Of a stretch of 38,504 bases of DNA, positions 1-8,544 are shown piece after piece. Made by a program: the position numbers and the translations under genes. The number at the start of each line of letters is the position of its first letter. Position 1 is the stretch's first letter. The notes under the pieces are model-generated. The model searched no databases, had not been told where the DNA came from, and saw only the letters and a list, made by a program, of their open reading frames with translations. This DNA is from an uncultured Bifidobacterium sp. (GTDB lineage: Bacteria > Actinomycetota > Actinomycetes > Actinomycetales > Bifidobacteriaceae): positions 1-38,504 of the forward strand of contig NZ_CALYOY010000022.1 of assembly GCF_945269915.1 (NCBI RefSeq), given 5' to 3'.

Positions 1-120
1 GATGATCCGTCAAATCGGAAGGGCAAACTTTGGCAACAAACCAGTTTGACCCTCCAATATGTGATTTATGATACAAATCGTAAAGCGCAATTGACGGGAA
101 TCCTGATTAGGAAGTGCTGA
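1..120 (+). CDS. possible 3' end of an upstream gene (partial)
   Basis: Frame 1 is open from the window edge to a TGA at 118-120, giving 39 residues that end in LTGILIRKC. The ending loosely resembles LacI-family C-termini, which often finish with a hydrophobic strand followed by an Arg-x-Ser/Cys tail, but 39 residues are too few to assign a family. The stretch is AT-richer than the rest of the window. It could equally be non-coding. The stop falls inside the hairpin at 99-128. Confidence 0.3.
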   Translation, partial: DDPSNRKGKLWQQTSLTLQYVIYDTNRKAQLTGILIRKC

Positions 121-135
121 TCAGGATTCTTTGTT
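99..135 (+). terminator. candidate terminator upstream of the glycan locus
   Basis: Perfect 9-bp inverted repeat AATCCTGAT (99-107) and ATCAGGATT (120-128) around a 12-nt loop, followed by the T-rich stretch CTTTGTT. It would end transcription entering from the left and insulate the binding-protein gene at 203. The stem is only moderately GC-rich, so strength is uncertain. Confidence 0.45.
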
Positions 136-202
136 CCGCTTTCTCAAAGTGGACTCATTGCATCAGCGACGATGACCGTCGTGACGTGAAAGGAATGGAA
201 AC

Positions 203-1516
203 GTGAAAAACCGCTCCAGAGTTATATTGACTTCGATTTTAGCCGCTTCTTTGACCCTGGTTGGAGCCTGCGGCAGCGGTGGTAGCAAGAAGGCAGATTC
301 CGATCAGCATCTGACGATTTCCTGGTGGGGGAACCAGGAGCGCAATGAGCGAACCAAGAAGATTAACGACTTGTTCATAAAGCAGAACAAGGGTGTCAAG
401 ATTGATGGACAATTCGCAGAATTTGCGGACTATTACCAGAAACTGTCAGTGGGTGCGGCAGGTAAGACGATGCCGGATGTCATGCAAATCGAGCTCGCGC
501 ATTTTCAACAGTTCAAGGATAATGGTCTTTTGCTGGACATGGGCAAATATGTCAAGGATAAGACCATTGACGTGTCCCATGTTGACAAGAAAGTGGTTGA
601 TCAGGGCAAAATAGATGGCACTCAGTACGCCTTGACGGCGGCCATCAACGCTCCCGCTCTCGTATACAACAAGACGCTGACCGACAGTTTGGGGATCACT
701 GTCCCCAATAACATGACTATCGAGCAGTTCGAGGACATCAGTCGGCAAATTCACCAGAAGTCTGGGTACAAGACCAACTTCCGTTATTACGAAACCAGCG
801 ACGAGTTGGCTTATATGCTCCGCGCCAAGGGGAAGGTGCTCTTCCAGAAGGACAAGCTCGGGGTCAATTCGGCCACTGAGTTGGAGCCTTACTTCAAGGT
901 CTATGAGGATGGGATTAAGGAGGGCTGGCAGTTGGATCCTAAGGTCTTCACTGAACTGAAAGCCATGTCGGTGGAGCAGGATCCGTTGGTTTATGGTACC
1001 GACCCCTCCAGAATGTCATGGTGCACCTTCAGATGGTCATCACAGTTCGTGGCCTACCAACCAGTGGCGCCGAATGGGGCCAAGCTGGCCATGGCTTCCT
1101 GGCCGTCCGATAACGTGGCCAAGTCCAACTATCTTAAGCCAAGTATGCTGTGGGTCATCTCGAAGAACTCAAAGAACCCCGACCTGGCGGCCAGATGGAT
1201 CAATTTCTATACTAATAATGTAGATGCTAACAAGATTCAGCTGACTGATCGTGGTTTGCCGATCAGTGACAAGGTCTTGGATGCCATCAAGCCCGATTTG
1301 ACTCAGCCCGATAAAGACTCCATCGATTTTGTCCAGAAGGTGGTCGCTCCCAAGTCCACCACCATCAACCCACCCGCCCCAAGCGGAGTCACGGAGGTGG
1401 ACAGCAAGATACTGCCCGCCATCGAAGAGAATCTCTGCTATGGCAAGATTACCGCCAAGGAGGCGGCAAAGCAGTTCTACGAACAGGCAAATCAAAGTCT
1501 GTCCAGTTCCCGATGA
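203..1516 (+). CDS. sugar ABC transporter substrate-binding lipoprotein (first paralogue)
   Basis: Family-1 extracellular solute-binding protein (SBP_bac_1 / UgpB / YesO type), 437 residues, which captures an oligosaccharide outside the membrane and delivers it to the permeases at 4441-6335. The N-terminus is a lipoprotein signal peptide with basic residues, a hydrophobic core and a lipobox LVGAC; Cys23 is the expected lipidation site. The mature part starts with the typical SWWGNQ strand. Translation begins at GTG 203, preceded by AAAGGA at 189-194. It is closely similar along its whole length to the second binding protein at 8545-9852, with shared stretches such as KTGYKTNFRYYE-like, EQDPLVYG and TDRGLPI, so the two arose by duplication. 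No ATPase gene is present; sugar importers in this group usually share an MsmK-type ATPase encoded elsewhere. The substrate is not readable from sequence; the context suggests a plant glycan fragment. Confidence 0.9.
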   Translation: MKNRSRVILTSILAASLTLVGACGSGGSKKADSDQHLTISWWGNQERNERTKKINDLFIKQNKGVKIDGQFAEFADYYQKLSVGAAGKTMPDVMQIELAHFQQFKDNGLLLDMGKYVKDKTIDVSHVDKKVVDQGKIDGTQYALTAAINAPALVYNKTLTDSLGITVPNNMTIEQFEDISRQIHQKSGYKTNFRYYETSDELAYMLRAKGKVLFQKDKLGVNSATELEPYFKVYEDGIKEGWQLDPKVFTELKAMSVEQDPLVYGTDPSRMSWCTFRWSSQFVAYQPVAPNGAKLAMASWPSDNVAKSNYLKPSMLWVISKNSKNPDLAARWINFYTNNVDANKIQLTDRGLPISDKVLDAIKPDLTQPDKDSIDFVQKVVAPKSTTINPPAPSGVTEVDSKILPAIEENLCYGKITAKEAAKQFYEQANQSLSSSR

Positions 1517-1537
1517 ACAAGACTCGGAAAGAGTGCT

Positions 1538-1565
1538 GGTCATCCCGGTCGATGCTGGGATGACC
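1538..1565 (+). promoter_or_regulatory. hairpin between binding-protein gene and GH28-like gene
   Basis: Perfect 9-bp arms GGTCATCCC (1538-1546) and GGGATGACC (1557-1565) with a 10-nt loop. It is not followed by a U-tract, so it is more likely an mRNA-stabilising or attenuating structure than a full terminator; such elements commonly follow binding-protein genes and keep their transcript level above that of downstream genes. It covers the possible ATG at 1560, which favours ATG 1590 for the next gene. Confidence 0.45.
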
Positions 1566-1589
1566 GCTTATCAATATGGTAGTGAGAAA

Positions 1590-4145
1590 ATGGAAACGAC
1601 CGAGACCGAAGTTGCCACCGGATGCATGATACGGGCAGCGGATCTTCGTGTCTCTGACACCTGCTCGATCAGTGATTTCGGAGCGGATCCGCAAGCCGGT
1701 CCGGTTGTCAACACCCGGGCCGTCAATGCTGCACTGAAGCATGTTGAGCAAGTCGGGGGCGGCACGGTTACTGTGCCGGCTGGACGGTATGAGGTTTATA
1801 CCGTGCAATTGCGCAGCCGGGTGAACATCTATATGTGTGAAGGAGCCGTTCTGGCCGCCGCCCGGACTGATATCCGACATGGGATCTGCGACGTCCAGGG
1901 GGAACGGTTCACCCAAGAAGGCCAGGGAGGCAACTACCTGGAACCGGAGATAAATCCCTATGTCGGCATCCAGGACCATGCACATTCCTATCTGCGGAAC
2001 TGTCTGATCTGGGGGGACCGGATCCATGATGCGATGATATCGGGACCCGGACTCCTGGATGGCAGTTGGATTGACTCTGAGGGAAACCGCCATGAGGCCT
2101 TGTCGTATTCCGATCCTCGGAATCCCGATTCTCGTTTCAAACCCGGGTACCGGGAGGAATGGTTCGGAAACAAGGGGATAGCCCTTTTTCGGAGCACGCG
2201 TGTCGTTCTGTCTGGATTCAAATTCCTTGCAGGCGGCCACTTCGCCATTATCGCAACCGATACCAGCGATCTGCTCTGCGACTCCCTTCTGATTGATACC
2301 AACAGGGACGGCATTGACCTCGACTCGGTCACGGATGTGACCGTGCGTCGTTGCCAGGTCAATTCACCGCACGATGACGGTATTGTCGTCAAGGCGTCGA
2401 TGGGGGCACAGCGGTTTGCTCCTACCAGCAATGTCCTGATTGAGGACTGTGAGGTCTCGGGGTATGACGTGGGATCTGTCCTGGCTGGTAGCCCCAGCGT
2501 AGACAGGGTGGCCTGTCATCCGGGAATCAACCCGATTGGAAGAGTCAAGTTGGGCACGGAGGCCACCTGCGGGTATGAAAGGGTGACCATCCGCAGGGTG
2601 AGTTTCAGGCATTGTTTCGGTCTGGCCGTAGAAGCCTGCGATGGGTCCGATGTACGTCATGTGCTCATTGAGGATATCGATATGAAGGATGTGACCTGTC
2701 CGCTCTTCATCAGGACAGGTGATCGCGCCCGCTATCCCGTGACAGGTCTGGACGGAAACGATGCGGTCGCGGTCGACGGGGATGTCCGGCTGGATCAGCC
2801 GGAGTGGGTACTGCCGAATACCAAGGGGCTTGACCTCTATCCGATTCGTCGTTTCGTGCCTTCATATAACACAAACGAGGTGAGGTTGGCCGATGGAAAT
2901 CTGGTTGAACTTGTTGATGAGCAGAATCCTACCAGGGTCAATCCATCCAATTGGATGAGGGGGCCGGATGGAGCGGACCATCCCATACGGTATGACTCTG
3001 GCCAAGGTATCTACGGTCCGGATATGGGGAAGGCCCTGACCCCCGCCGACAAGGAAAGCATGGGCAACGCCGTGGGTGCCGCCCGCTGTGCTCGTGCGGT
3101 GGACGTGCGGGTGAGAGGTCTGAATGCCACCGACCTTGACCCGCGTTATCCAATCATCCTTGCAGGATGTCTGGATGGAAGACTGCAGGACATACGCCTG
3201 GAAAACATTCACCTGGAATTCAGAGGTGGGTTGAGTCTTGACGACGCTGTTGAGCAGCGTCAGATTACAACTCAGTGGTTGTGCAAGGAAGGCGATTGGC
3301 CGACGGTCAGGCAGCCGGTCCAATGGATGGCGGAACGGCACAACAGGGCTGATGAGGCCCTTCTTCCCCGTGTTCGGTGGGATCAGCAATCCGGTGGATG
3401 GTTGGACGATCCCTTCAACGTGCCGGAGGATGTAACACAGTACCCCGAGCCGGTCCAGTTCGGCATCCTCCCGGCTTCGGCTCTCTATGCCAGGCATATG
3501 GATGATTTTTATCTGTCGGGCCTTTCTGTCGACTATCAGGTGCCTGACTCACGTCCAACCATGGTTTTGGACGATGTCAGGAAAGGCCGCCTGAAGGCGG
3601 TGGATGCAGGTCGGAATGCGCGGTTGATCCGTGTTTCCGACGCATGGAAGCGACCGACCGGATTCGAGTATGTCCGGAATGAACCTTATATGGGAACCGG
3701 CGTAGAGGACCTTGTCATACCGCCGGAAATGGACGTGGAGGATGTAAATCTGGTCTCTCCTGAGCCAGGGACCCCTCCTGACGATCTCTACCCTTATCCC
3801 AACCGGGCGGATGCGGCTTCTGGGTATACCTATACAACCAGGCTAACAGGACCTTCCCGTCTGCCCTCGACGGTCCATCCCCCGTATTTCCAAGCGCAGC
3901 AAATCTACAGGATTCGTCCAGGGGAGCGGCTTGACATTACAGTTTCGGTCCGCAATCCGGGAATAGAGGCCGATCTTGAAGAGGGACTTGTCAGCGCCCG
4001 GCATTTGCCTGCAGGGGCAAGTTTTGATGGGCACATATGTACCTGGATCCCAACCGAGTCTGGTAGATGGGTTTTGGAGTTCATGTTGGATTGGTCGGGA
4101 ATGAGATTTTTCCAGCAGGTCCGGGTTGAGGTCAGGAAAGGATAG
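1590..4145 (+). CDS. intracellular GH28-like right-handed beta-helix glycosidase
   Basis: About 851 residues with no signal peptide, so it should act in the cytoplasm on imported oligosaccharide. The N-terminal part begins with the pectin-lyase-fold entry strand (ISDFGADP, then NTRAVNAAL and a GGGTVTVPAGRY turn) and runs into parallel beta-helix repeats. GH28-type catalytic landmarks are visible but altered: NRDGID in place of NTDGID near residue 238, the HDDG pair of aspartates near residues 262-263, and RVKLGTE near residue 319 where polygalacturonases carry GHG and RIK motifs. The last 80 residues (LPAGASFDG, WIPTESGRW) look like an Ig-like He_PIG domain. The reading frame stays open further upstream, but ATG 1590 avoids both the overlap with the binding-protein gene and the hairpin; ATG 1560 is the alternative, and neither has a strong ribosome site. 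Exo-acting galacturonidase or a related pectic activity is the best guess; specificity is unproven. Confidence 0.75.
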   Translation: METTETEVATGCMIRAADLRVSDTCSISDFGADPQAGPVVNTRAVNAALKHVEQVGGGTVTVPAGRYEVYTVQLRSRVNIYMCEGAVLAAARTDIRHGICDVQGERFTQEGQGGNYLEPEINPYVGIQDHAHSYLRNCLIWGDRIHDAMISGPGLLDGSWIDSEGNRHEALSYSDPRNPDSRFKPGYREEWFGNKGIALFRSTRVVLSGFKFLAGGHFAIIATDTSDLLCDSLLIDTNRDGIDLDSVTDVTVRRCQVNSPHDDGIVVKASMGAQRFAPTSNVLIEDCEVSGYDVGSVLAGSPSVDRVACHPGINPIGRVKLGTEATCGYERVTIRRVSFRHCFGLAVEACDGSDVRHVLIEDIDMKDVTCPLFIRTGDRARYPVTGLDGNDAVAVDGDVRLDQPEWVLPNTKGLDLYPIRRFVPSYNTNEVRLADGNLVELVDEQNPTRVNPSNWMRGPDGADHPIRYDSGQGIYGPDMGKALTPADKESMGNAVGAARCARAVDVRVRGLNATDLDPRYPIILAGCLDGRLQDIRLENIHLEFRGGLSLDDAVEQRQITTQWLCKEGDWPTVRQPVQWMAERHNRADEALLPRVRWDQQSGGWLDDPFNVPEDVTQYPEPVQFGILPASALYARHMDDFYLSGLSVDYQVPDSRPTMVLDDVRKGRLKAVDAGRNARLIRVSDAWKRPTGFEYVRNEPYMGTGVEDLVIPPEMDVEDVNLVSPEPGTPPDDLYPYPNRADAASGYTYTTRLTGPSRLPSTVHPPYFQAQQIYRIRPGERLDITVSVRNPGIEADLEEGLVSARHLPAGASFDGHICTWIPTESGRWVLEFMLDWSGMRFFQQVRVEVRKG

Positions 4146-4440
4146 GGTGATTTTCTGTGTAGCTGATGAAATATCAAAAGTCAGTTTCATGAAAAAAACA
4201 GAAAAAATGCTTTATTGTTCACAATGTGAGGTAGCATATGACTGTAGGAGCCCCCATGGTCTTCATCTCGGATTCCTATGACCGGGCTTTTCCCAGTCAG
4301 AGAAGAAAGTTCGAGGAAGAGCGAATGTCGGCATATACCGGCCAGTGGAAGATTTGCCTCCTGATGGGAATCACCGGGATGAGTCCGTTGATGGAGCTGT
4401 CCTTGATTGCATCGGATACACATAGGTTGGAGGTTTGAGT
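4146..4440 (+). other. 295-nt gap with an A-rich segment and a small inverted repeat
   Basis: An A-rich stretch (about 4190-4207) is followed by the 12-bp inverted repeat ATTGT-TC-ACAAT at 4214-4225, which could be an operator or internal promoter region for the permease genes. A 66-codon reading frame (4238-4438) has GAGGT about 6 nt before its ATG and ends where the next gene starts, so translational coupling is conceivable, but its product matches nothing I recognise and I do not call it a gene. Confidence 0.3.
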
Positions 4441-5412
4441 ATGGCAATTCAAGCAACAGTCACACAATCCGGTGGGATGCCAAACCCTCCGCAATCGGGA
4501 GTCAAGTTCCGTTCGCACGGCAGGTTGATTCGTTTTCTGCAAAAGGAAAAGGTGGCCGGGGTGGTCTGTTCTGCCCCCTTTATCTTCGGCTTCCTGATGT
4601 TTTTGGTTGTTCCGCTTGCCCTTTCTCTGTATTACACATTCACCGACTACAACATTATCGGCGAACCCAGATTCATCGGGTTGGACAACTATATACGGAT
4701 GTTTACCAAGGATCCGCTGTTCTGGCAGTCGCTCGGTGTGACCTTCTTCTTTGCACTTATATCAACTCCGCTCAGGCTCATTTTCGCACTCCTTGTAGCC
4801 TTGCTTCTTCTGAGGAATTCGAAAATCTCGGGATTCTATCGTGCGGCCTTCTACCTTCCCTCCATCCTGGGTGGATCGGTCGCTGTAGCCATTCTCTGGA
4901 AGCAGATGTTTGCTGCAGACGGAGTGGTCAATAAGGCGTTGGGTCTCTTCGGGATCCATACACAATTTGCTTGGCTGGGAAATGAGTCCTCGGCCATCTG
5001 GACCCTCATTATTCTCGCGGTTTGGCAGTTTGGTTCATCCATGTTGATCTTCCTGGCCTCTCTGAAACAGATTCCCTCGGAACTGTATGAGGCCGCGAGT
5101 GTTGATGGGGCCAACAAATGGTCGCAGTTCTGGAAGATCACTCTTCCCCTGCTGACTCCTACGATCTTCTTCAACCTGGTCATGCAGTCCATCAATGGGT
5201 TCCTGGCCTTCACCCAGTGCTATATCATCACCCAGGGCAAGCCTAGGAACACGACGCTCTTCTTCATGGTGTACATGTATGACGAATCGTTTACCCGTTA
5301 TCATGCAGGGTATGGTGCCGCTCTGGCCTGGGTCATGCTACTCCTGATCGGTATTTATACAGGGGTGCTGTTCCTCACCAAACGCTTCTGGGTCTATGAC
5401 GAGGAGGCCTGA
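4441..5412 (+). CDS. sugar ABC transporter permease (UgpA/MalF/YesP type)
   Basis: About 323 residues with six predicted membrane segments, one of two inner-membrane subunits importing the sugar bound by the lipoproteins of this locus. After an N-terminal cytoplasmic stretch the first segment is the hydrophobic run following KVAGVVCSAP, then FTDYN. The cytoplasmic EAA loop that contacts the ATPase reads EAASVDGANKWSQFWKITLP, which fixes the binding-protein-dependent permease family. ATG 4441 is chosen because GGAGG at 4429-4433 lies 7 nt upstream; an in-frame TTG at 4435 is too close to that site. The next gene begins 6 nt after the stop, so the two permeases are co-transcribed. Confidence 0.92.
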   Translation: MAIQATVTQSGGMPNPPQSGVKFRSHGRLIRFLQKEKVAGVVCSAPFIFGFLMFLVVPLALSLYYTFTDYNIIGEPRFIGLDNYIRMFTKDPLFWQSLGVTFFFALISTPLRLIFALLVALLLLRNSKISGFYRAAFYLPSILGGSVAVAILWKQMFAADGVVNKALGLFGIHTQFAWLGNESSAIWTLIILAVWQFGSSMLIFLASLKQIPSELYEAASVDGANKWSQFWKITLPLLTPTIFFNLVMQSINGFLAFTQCYIITQGKPRNTTLFFMVYMYDESFTRYHAGYGAALAWVMLLLIGIYTGVLFLTKRFWVYDEEA

Positions 5413-5417
5413 TTGAT

Positions 5418-6335
5418 ATGAGCATCGCAACAGTCAGCAACAATGATCCCATGATGTCCAATAGCCATTCCGACGACAAGGGTCTTTCGTCGAAGCACCA
5501 CATCAGGCCGCAGCGCATCCTTTACCATGTGATCGTAATGCTCTGCGCCTTATTGATGGTATATCCGATTGTTTGGATGGTCCTCAGTTCCTTCAAGCCC
5601 ACAGCCATGGTGCTGGCCACATCCGGTCAGTTGATTCCGACCCATTGGACTTTGGACAACTACTTCAATGGGTTCAAGGGGTTCGCTGGAACCTCGTTCT
5701 TCAGGTATATCGGTAATTCCCTGTTTATCTCCATTACCGCCACCATCGGTACGATAGCCTCTTCAGCCATAGTGGCGTATGCCATCAGCAGGCTCAAGTT
5801 CCCCGGCAGACGAATTCTCTTTGTCGCCATGCTTCTTTCCATGATGTTGCCGGCCCAAGTGCTGATGGTCCCTCAGTATCTCTGGTATCAGAAGTTGGGT
5901 TGGACAAACAGTTACCTGCCCTTAATCGTCCCCTACTGCTTCGCCATCCAGGGGTTCTTCATATACCTGATTATGAATTTCATCGATGGAATTCCTCGTT
6001 CTCTGGATGAGGCGGCCAAGTTGGATGGATGTTCCTATTACGGCATCTTTTTCAGGGTCATCTGCCCACTGATAACGCCGGCTGTCGTGACCGGCTGCAT
6101 CTTCTCCTTCATGTGGCGCTGGGACGATTTCCTTTCGGCACTGCTCTATGTGTCGGATACGGAACGATACCCTGTCTCGCTGGCCCTGAAGCTGTTTGCC
6201 GACCCCAGCTCCAGTTCGGATTATGGTGCCATGTTCGCCATGGCTTCGGTCTCCATTCTTCCCAGTGTGCTGATATTCCTCTTCTTCCAGCGCTATCTGG
6301 TTGAAGGTGTAAGCACATCCGGGCTTAAGGGCTGA
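5418..6335 (+). CDS. sugar ABC transporter permease (UgpE/MalG/YesQ type)
   Basis: About 305 residues, the second membrane subunit of the importer. The first membrane segment comes after a charged N-terminus (HHIRPQRILYH), and the EAA loop reads DEAAKLDGCSYYGIFFRVICP, followed by LITPAV, as in MalG-type permeases. The C-terminus ends in FFQRYLVEGVSTSGLKG, the usual ending of this subfamily. GAGGAGG at 5400-5406, inside the end of the preceding gene, is the probable ribosome site. Together with the partner at 4441 it forms a heterodimer; no ATP-binding subunit is encoded nearby. Confidence 0.92.
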   Translation: MSIATVSNNDPMMSNSHSDDKGLSSKHHIRPQRILYHVIVMLCALLMVYPIVWMVLSSFKPTAMVLATSGQLIPTHWTLDNYFNGFKGFAGTSFFRYIGNSLFISITATIGTIASSAIVAYAISRLKFPGRRILFVAMLLSMMLPAQVLMVPQYLWYQKLGWTNSYLPLIVPYCFAIQGFFIYLIMNFIDGIPRSLDEAAKLDGCSYYGIFFRVICPLITPAVVTGCIFSFMWRWDDFLSALLYVSDTERYPVSLALKLFADPSSSSDYGAMFAMASVSILPSVLIFLFFQRYLVEGVSTSGLKG

Positions 6336-6423
6336 ATGAAACCGGGGTGCTTCGATTGAGGATGACATTTATGATGATATGTACTCGACCATTCGTGTCA
6401 TCATCGATTGGGGGCCCCGGCCT

Positions 6424-7134
6424 ATGAATCTGTATGGTTTCTTCTATGGCAGAAGCAAAGGCCCTGAAAAAGCAGGCAAGAACGATCCGAAGGGTCCTCT
6501 GCTCTTCTTGTCGATGTTCAAATGGCACTTCGGCAGATTGGTTGGTCTGAATCTTCTCTTTGTGGTCACCTGTCTGCCTGTGGTAACCATACCCTGTGCC
6601 ATGACGGCCATGAGCAAGGTGCTTGGCCTGATGCTGAACCGTCGGATTTGCTATCCTGTGTACCACTACCGTCATGCATTCACTGATGAATGGAAACGAT
6701 CGAGTCTGGTGGGTTGGCTTTTTCTGCTGGCGGTTGTCGCTTCTTTACTCGGGGTCTGGTTCTATCCCCGTTCCGGTCTGTCCTTCGGGAGTATTCTTGG
6801 TGGGCTCTGCCTCTTTCTGGCAGCAGTACTGCTGCTAGGAACGGTCTATCTTTTCCCGATGATCGCTTTCACGGATCTTGGGGTGCGTCAACTTATCAAC
6901 AATTCGTTGTTGCTGGTCTTTTTGTGCCTGCCCTACTCAGTTCTTGTGCTTCTCCTGGATGCCGCCTTTCTGATTTTGCTCTATGTGGGACTGCCATATA
7001 CGTCGCCGATAATCCCGATTCTGGGTTTCTCTTTTCTCGGTTTGATAGGGAATCAGGCAGCCTGGCAGGCACTTCATCGATATGTTTTCAAGGATGATGC
7101 GGCAAAGACCGCTGAAGGCGAAAACAAGGCATAG
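6424..7134 (+). CDS. YesL-like membrane protein (DUF624)
   Basis: About 236 residues with five or so hydrophobic segments. The opening MNLYGFFYG, a spacer rich in Lys and Gly, and then LVGLNLLFVVTCLPVVTIP match the DUF624/YesL family, where the LPVVTI motif closes the first membrane segment. ATG 6424 is preferred over the in-frame ATG 6379 because family members normally begin with the MxLFGFF-type sequence. YesL-type genes sit beside binding-protein-dependent sugar importers in pectin and rhamnogalacturonan loci of Firmicutes and in several actinobacterial glycan loci; their exact job is unknown, though a role in transporter assembly or regulation is assumed. Its place directly after the permeases fits that pattern. 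Confidence 0.8.
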   Translation: MNLYGFFYGRSKGPEKAGKNDPKGPLLFLSMFKWHFGRLVGLNLLFVVTCLPVVTIPCAMTAMSKVLGLMLNRRICYPVYHYRHAFTDEWKRSSLVGWLFLLAVVASLLGVWFYPRSGLSFGSILGGLCLFLAAVLLLGTVYLFPMIAFTDLGVRQLINNSLLLVFLCLPYSVLVLLLDAAFLILLYVGLPYTSPIIPILGFSFLGLIGNQAAWQALHRYVFKDDAAKTAEGENKA

Positions 7135-7298
7135 GAACAGGTTTCTGCAGACTCAAAGCGAGTGGTCGGCAAGACCTGGTGTACGATTCCCCGTCGTTCA
7201 TGCTCCTGAACCCATACCCACTCAGAATCGTAGGTGTTCGAATGTGTCATGGCGGGGGCTGGAAGCATGGATCACCATGCCGTTTGTTTTATGATTGC

Positions 7299-7308
7299 TG
7301 CTAAGCTG
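7299..7308 (+). promoter_or_regulatory. TGCTAAGCTG motif upstream of the LacI-type regulator gene
   Basis: The 10-mer TGCTAAGCTG occurs here, 32 nt before the regulator start, and again upstream of the second binding-protein gene. TGCTAAGCT can be read as an extended -10 element (TGn followed by TAAGCT), but no convincing -35 sits at the right distance, so an operator half-site is an alternative. Confidence 0.3.
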
Positions 7309-7340
7309 TTCATGGAAATGAGGGAAAGCAAGGATAAACC

Positions 7341-8378
7341 ATGAGTGAACCGACAATTCACGATGTTGCCCGGCAGGCCGGTGTATCTGCCGCGACCGTT
7401 TCCCGCGCCCTCAATGGTGGATTGGTCAAAACCCAGACAAGAGACAGAATCAAGGCCGTAGCTAAGAGTATGGGCTACAAATCTGGCGCATCTTCCCGTA
7501 AGACCACACTCTCACGTTCCGGAAGCGTAGGAATCCTTGTGACCGATGTAGGGAATTTCTACTTTGCCGACCTTCTTAAGGGACTCTTCTCAGTTGCTCA
7601 AGGGGCCGGATGCCGGATGGTCATCGATGACCTGGATGGTGGGGACCCGGATACTGTCATCAAGAGGATGATCGCAGGGACTGCAGGACAGGTAGTCATT
7701 GCACCGCGTTTGGACGACGATTTTCTGCGTCGGCGGTTTTCACCTGATAATACGGTTTTCGTCTCCAAGCAACTTGACGGGTACATGTCGGCCTGTGCCG
7801 ATGACAGATCCGGCATGACTCAGGCAGTTCGGCACCTGGCCTCCTTGGGGCACAGGCGAGTGGCCTATGTTGGCGGATCTGATCGTTCCTGGACGAATAC
7901 GCAACGAATCAACGCTTTTACCGATAGCGTTGAAGAATACGGTCTGGAAAGCATGGTCCTTGGTCCTTTCGAGCCATCATACGGGGGCGGGGTCAATGCC
8001 TGTGACGCCGTCATGCTGGAGCAGGATTTGACGGGGATCGTGATTTTCAACGATCTGATGGCTGCCGGTCTGTTAAGCAGTCTTAAAGAGCGCGGACGCA
8101 AGGTACCGGAGGACTGTAGCCTGATCGGCATCGACAACAGTGTGCTTTCGAGAGCAGTAAGACCCAGTCTGACCACTGTTGACGTAAGGCAGGAACGACT
8201 TGGGGCGGCAGCGATGCGGATACTCATCGACATGCTCCGTGAGTTTCCCGCATCAGCCGATCCGGGTGCGGGAAAGGAATCAGACCGGATTCCCGAGAGG
8301 CTGGTGATCCCCGAGATTCTGCTGACTCGGGGATCAACGGCGCCCCCGTCCAGGAATCTGGACCAAGGGACCATATAA
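7341..8378 (+). CDS. LacI-family transcriptional regulator of the glycan locus
   Basis: 345 residues with the standard LacI/GalR layout. Residues 1-60 form the DNA-binding head: TIHDVARQAGVSAATVSRALNG is the helix-turn-helix and the following hinge region leads into the periplasmic-binding-protein-like sensor domain from about residue 63 (GSVGILVTDVGNFYFADLLKG). Family landmarks include HLASLGHRRVAYVGG, GIVIFNDLMAAGLL and SLIGIDNSVLSRAVRPSLTTVDV, ending with EILLTRGST. Ile rather than Leu at the hinge-end strand is not unusual. AAGGA at 7330-7334 precedes ATG 7341 by 6 nt. Lying between the permease block and the second binding-protein gene, it most likely represses this locus and is released by a sugar or oligosaccharide from the imported glycan; the effector is unknown. 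Confidence 0.92.
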   Translation: MSEPTIHDVARQAGVSAATVSRALNGGLVKTQTRDRIKAVAKSMGYKSGASSRKTTLSRSGSVGILVTDVGNFYFADLLKGLFSVAQGAGCRMVIDDLDGGDPDTVIKRMIAGTAGQVVIAPRLDDDFLRRRFSPDNTVFVSKQLDGYMSACADDRSGMTQAVRHLASLGHRRVAYVGGSDRSWTNTQRINAFTDSVEEYGLESMVLGPFEPSYGGGVNACDAVMLEQDLTGIVIFNDLMAAGLLSSLKERGRKVPEDCSLIGIDNSVLSRAVRPSLTTVDVRQERLGAAAMRILIDMLREFPASADPGAGKESDRIPERLVIPEILLTRGSTAPPSRNLDQGTI

Positions 8379-8424
8379 ATGCTACTTCCTCCTGGGATCT
8401 GCTCATGGCGCCTTAGTATGGAAC

Positions 8425-8438
8425 AATGCTATTGCATT
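8425..8438 (+). promoter_or_regulatory. candidate operator AATGC-TATT-GCATT
   Basis: A 14-bp inverted repeat with arms AATGC and GCATT lies in the 166-nt gap between the regulator gene and the second binding-protein gene, about 107 nt before the start codon. Its size fits a LacI-family site, but it lacks the usual central CG, so the assignment is weak. Confidence 0.3.
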
Positions 8439-8481
8439 TTCTGAAATAGTTGGCAACTCAAGATGTAATTTTCTACTTCTT

Positions 8482-8491
8482 TGCTAAGCTG
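8482..8491 (+). promoter_or_regulatory. second TGCTAAGCTG motif, upstream of the second binding-protein gene
   Basis: Same 10-mer as at 7299-7308, here about 53 nt before ATG 8545. TGCTAA is repeated at 8493-8498, 11 nt downstream, and an inverted TTAGC follows at about 8516, so the segment carries several copies of one half-site. This suggests its own promoter or operator, separate from the upstream operon. Confidence 0.3.
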
Positions 8492-8544
8492 ATGCTAAAT
8501 GGTGGTAGCTGTGCATTAGCCCCATTGAGTAGAAAGGTAGTTCG

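Noticed and set aside
4238-4438. 66-codon frame before the first permease gene
   Set aside because: It has a fair ribosome site and ends at the permease start, but the product has no recognisable features; noted inside the gap entry only.
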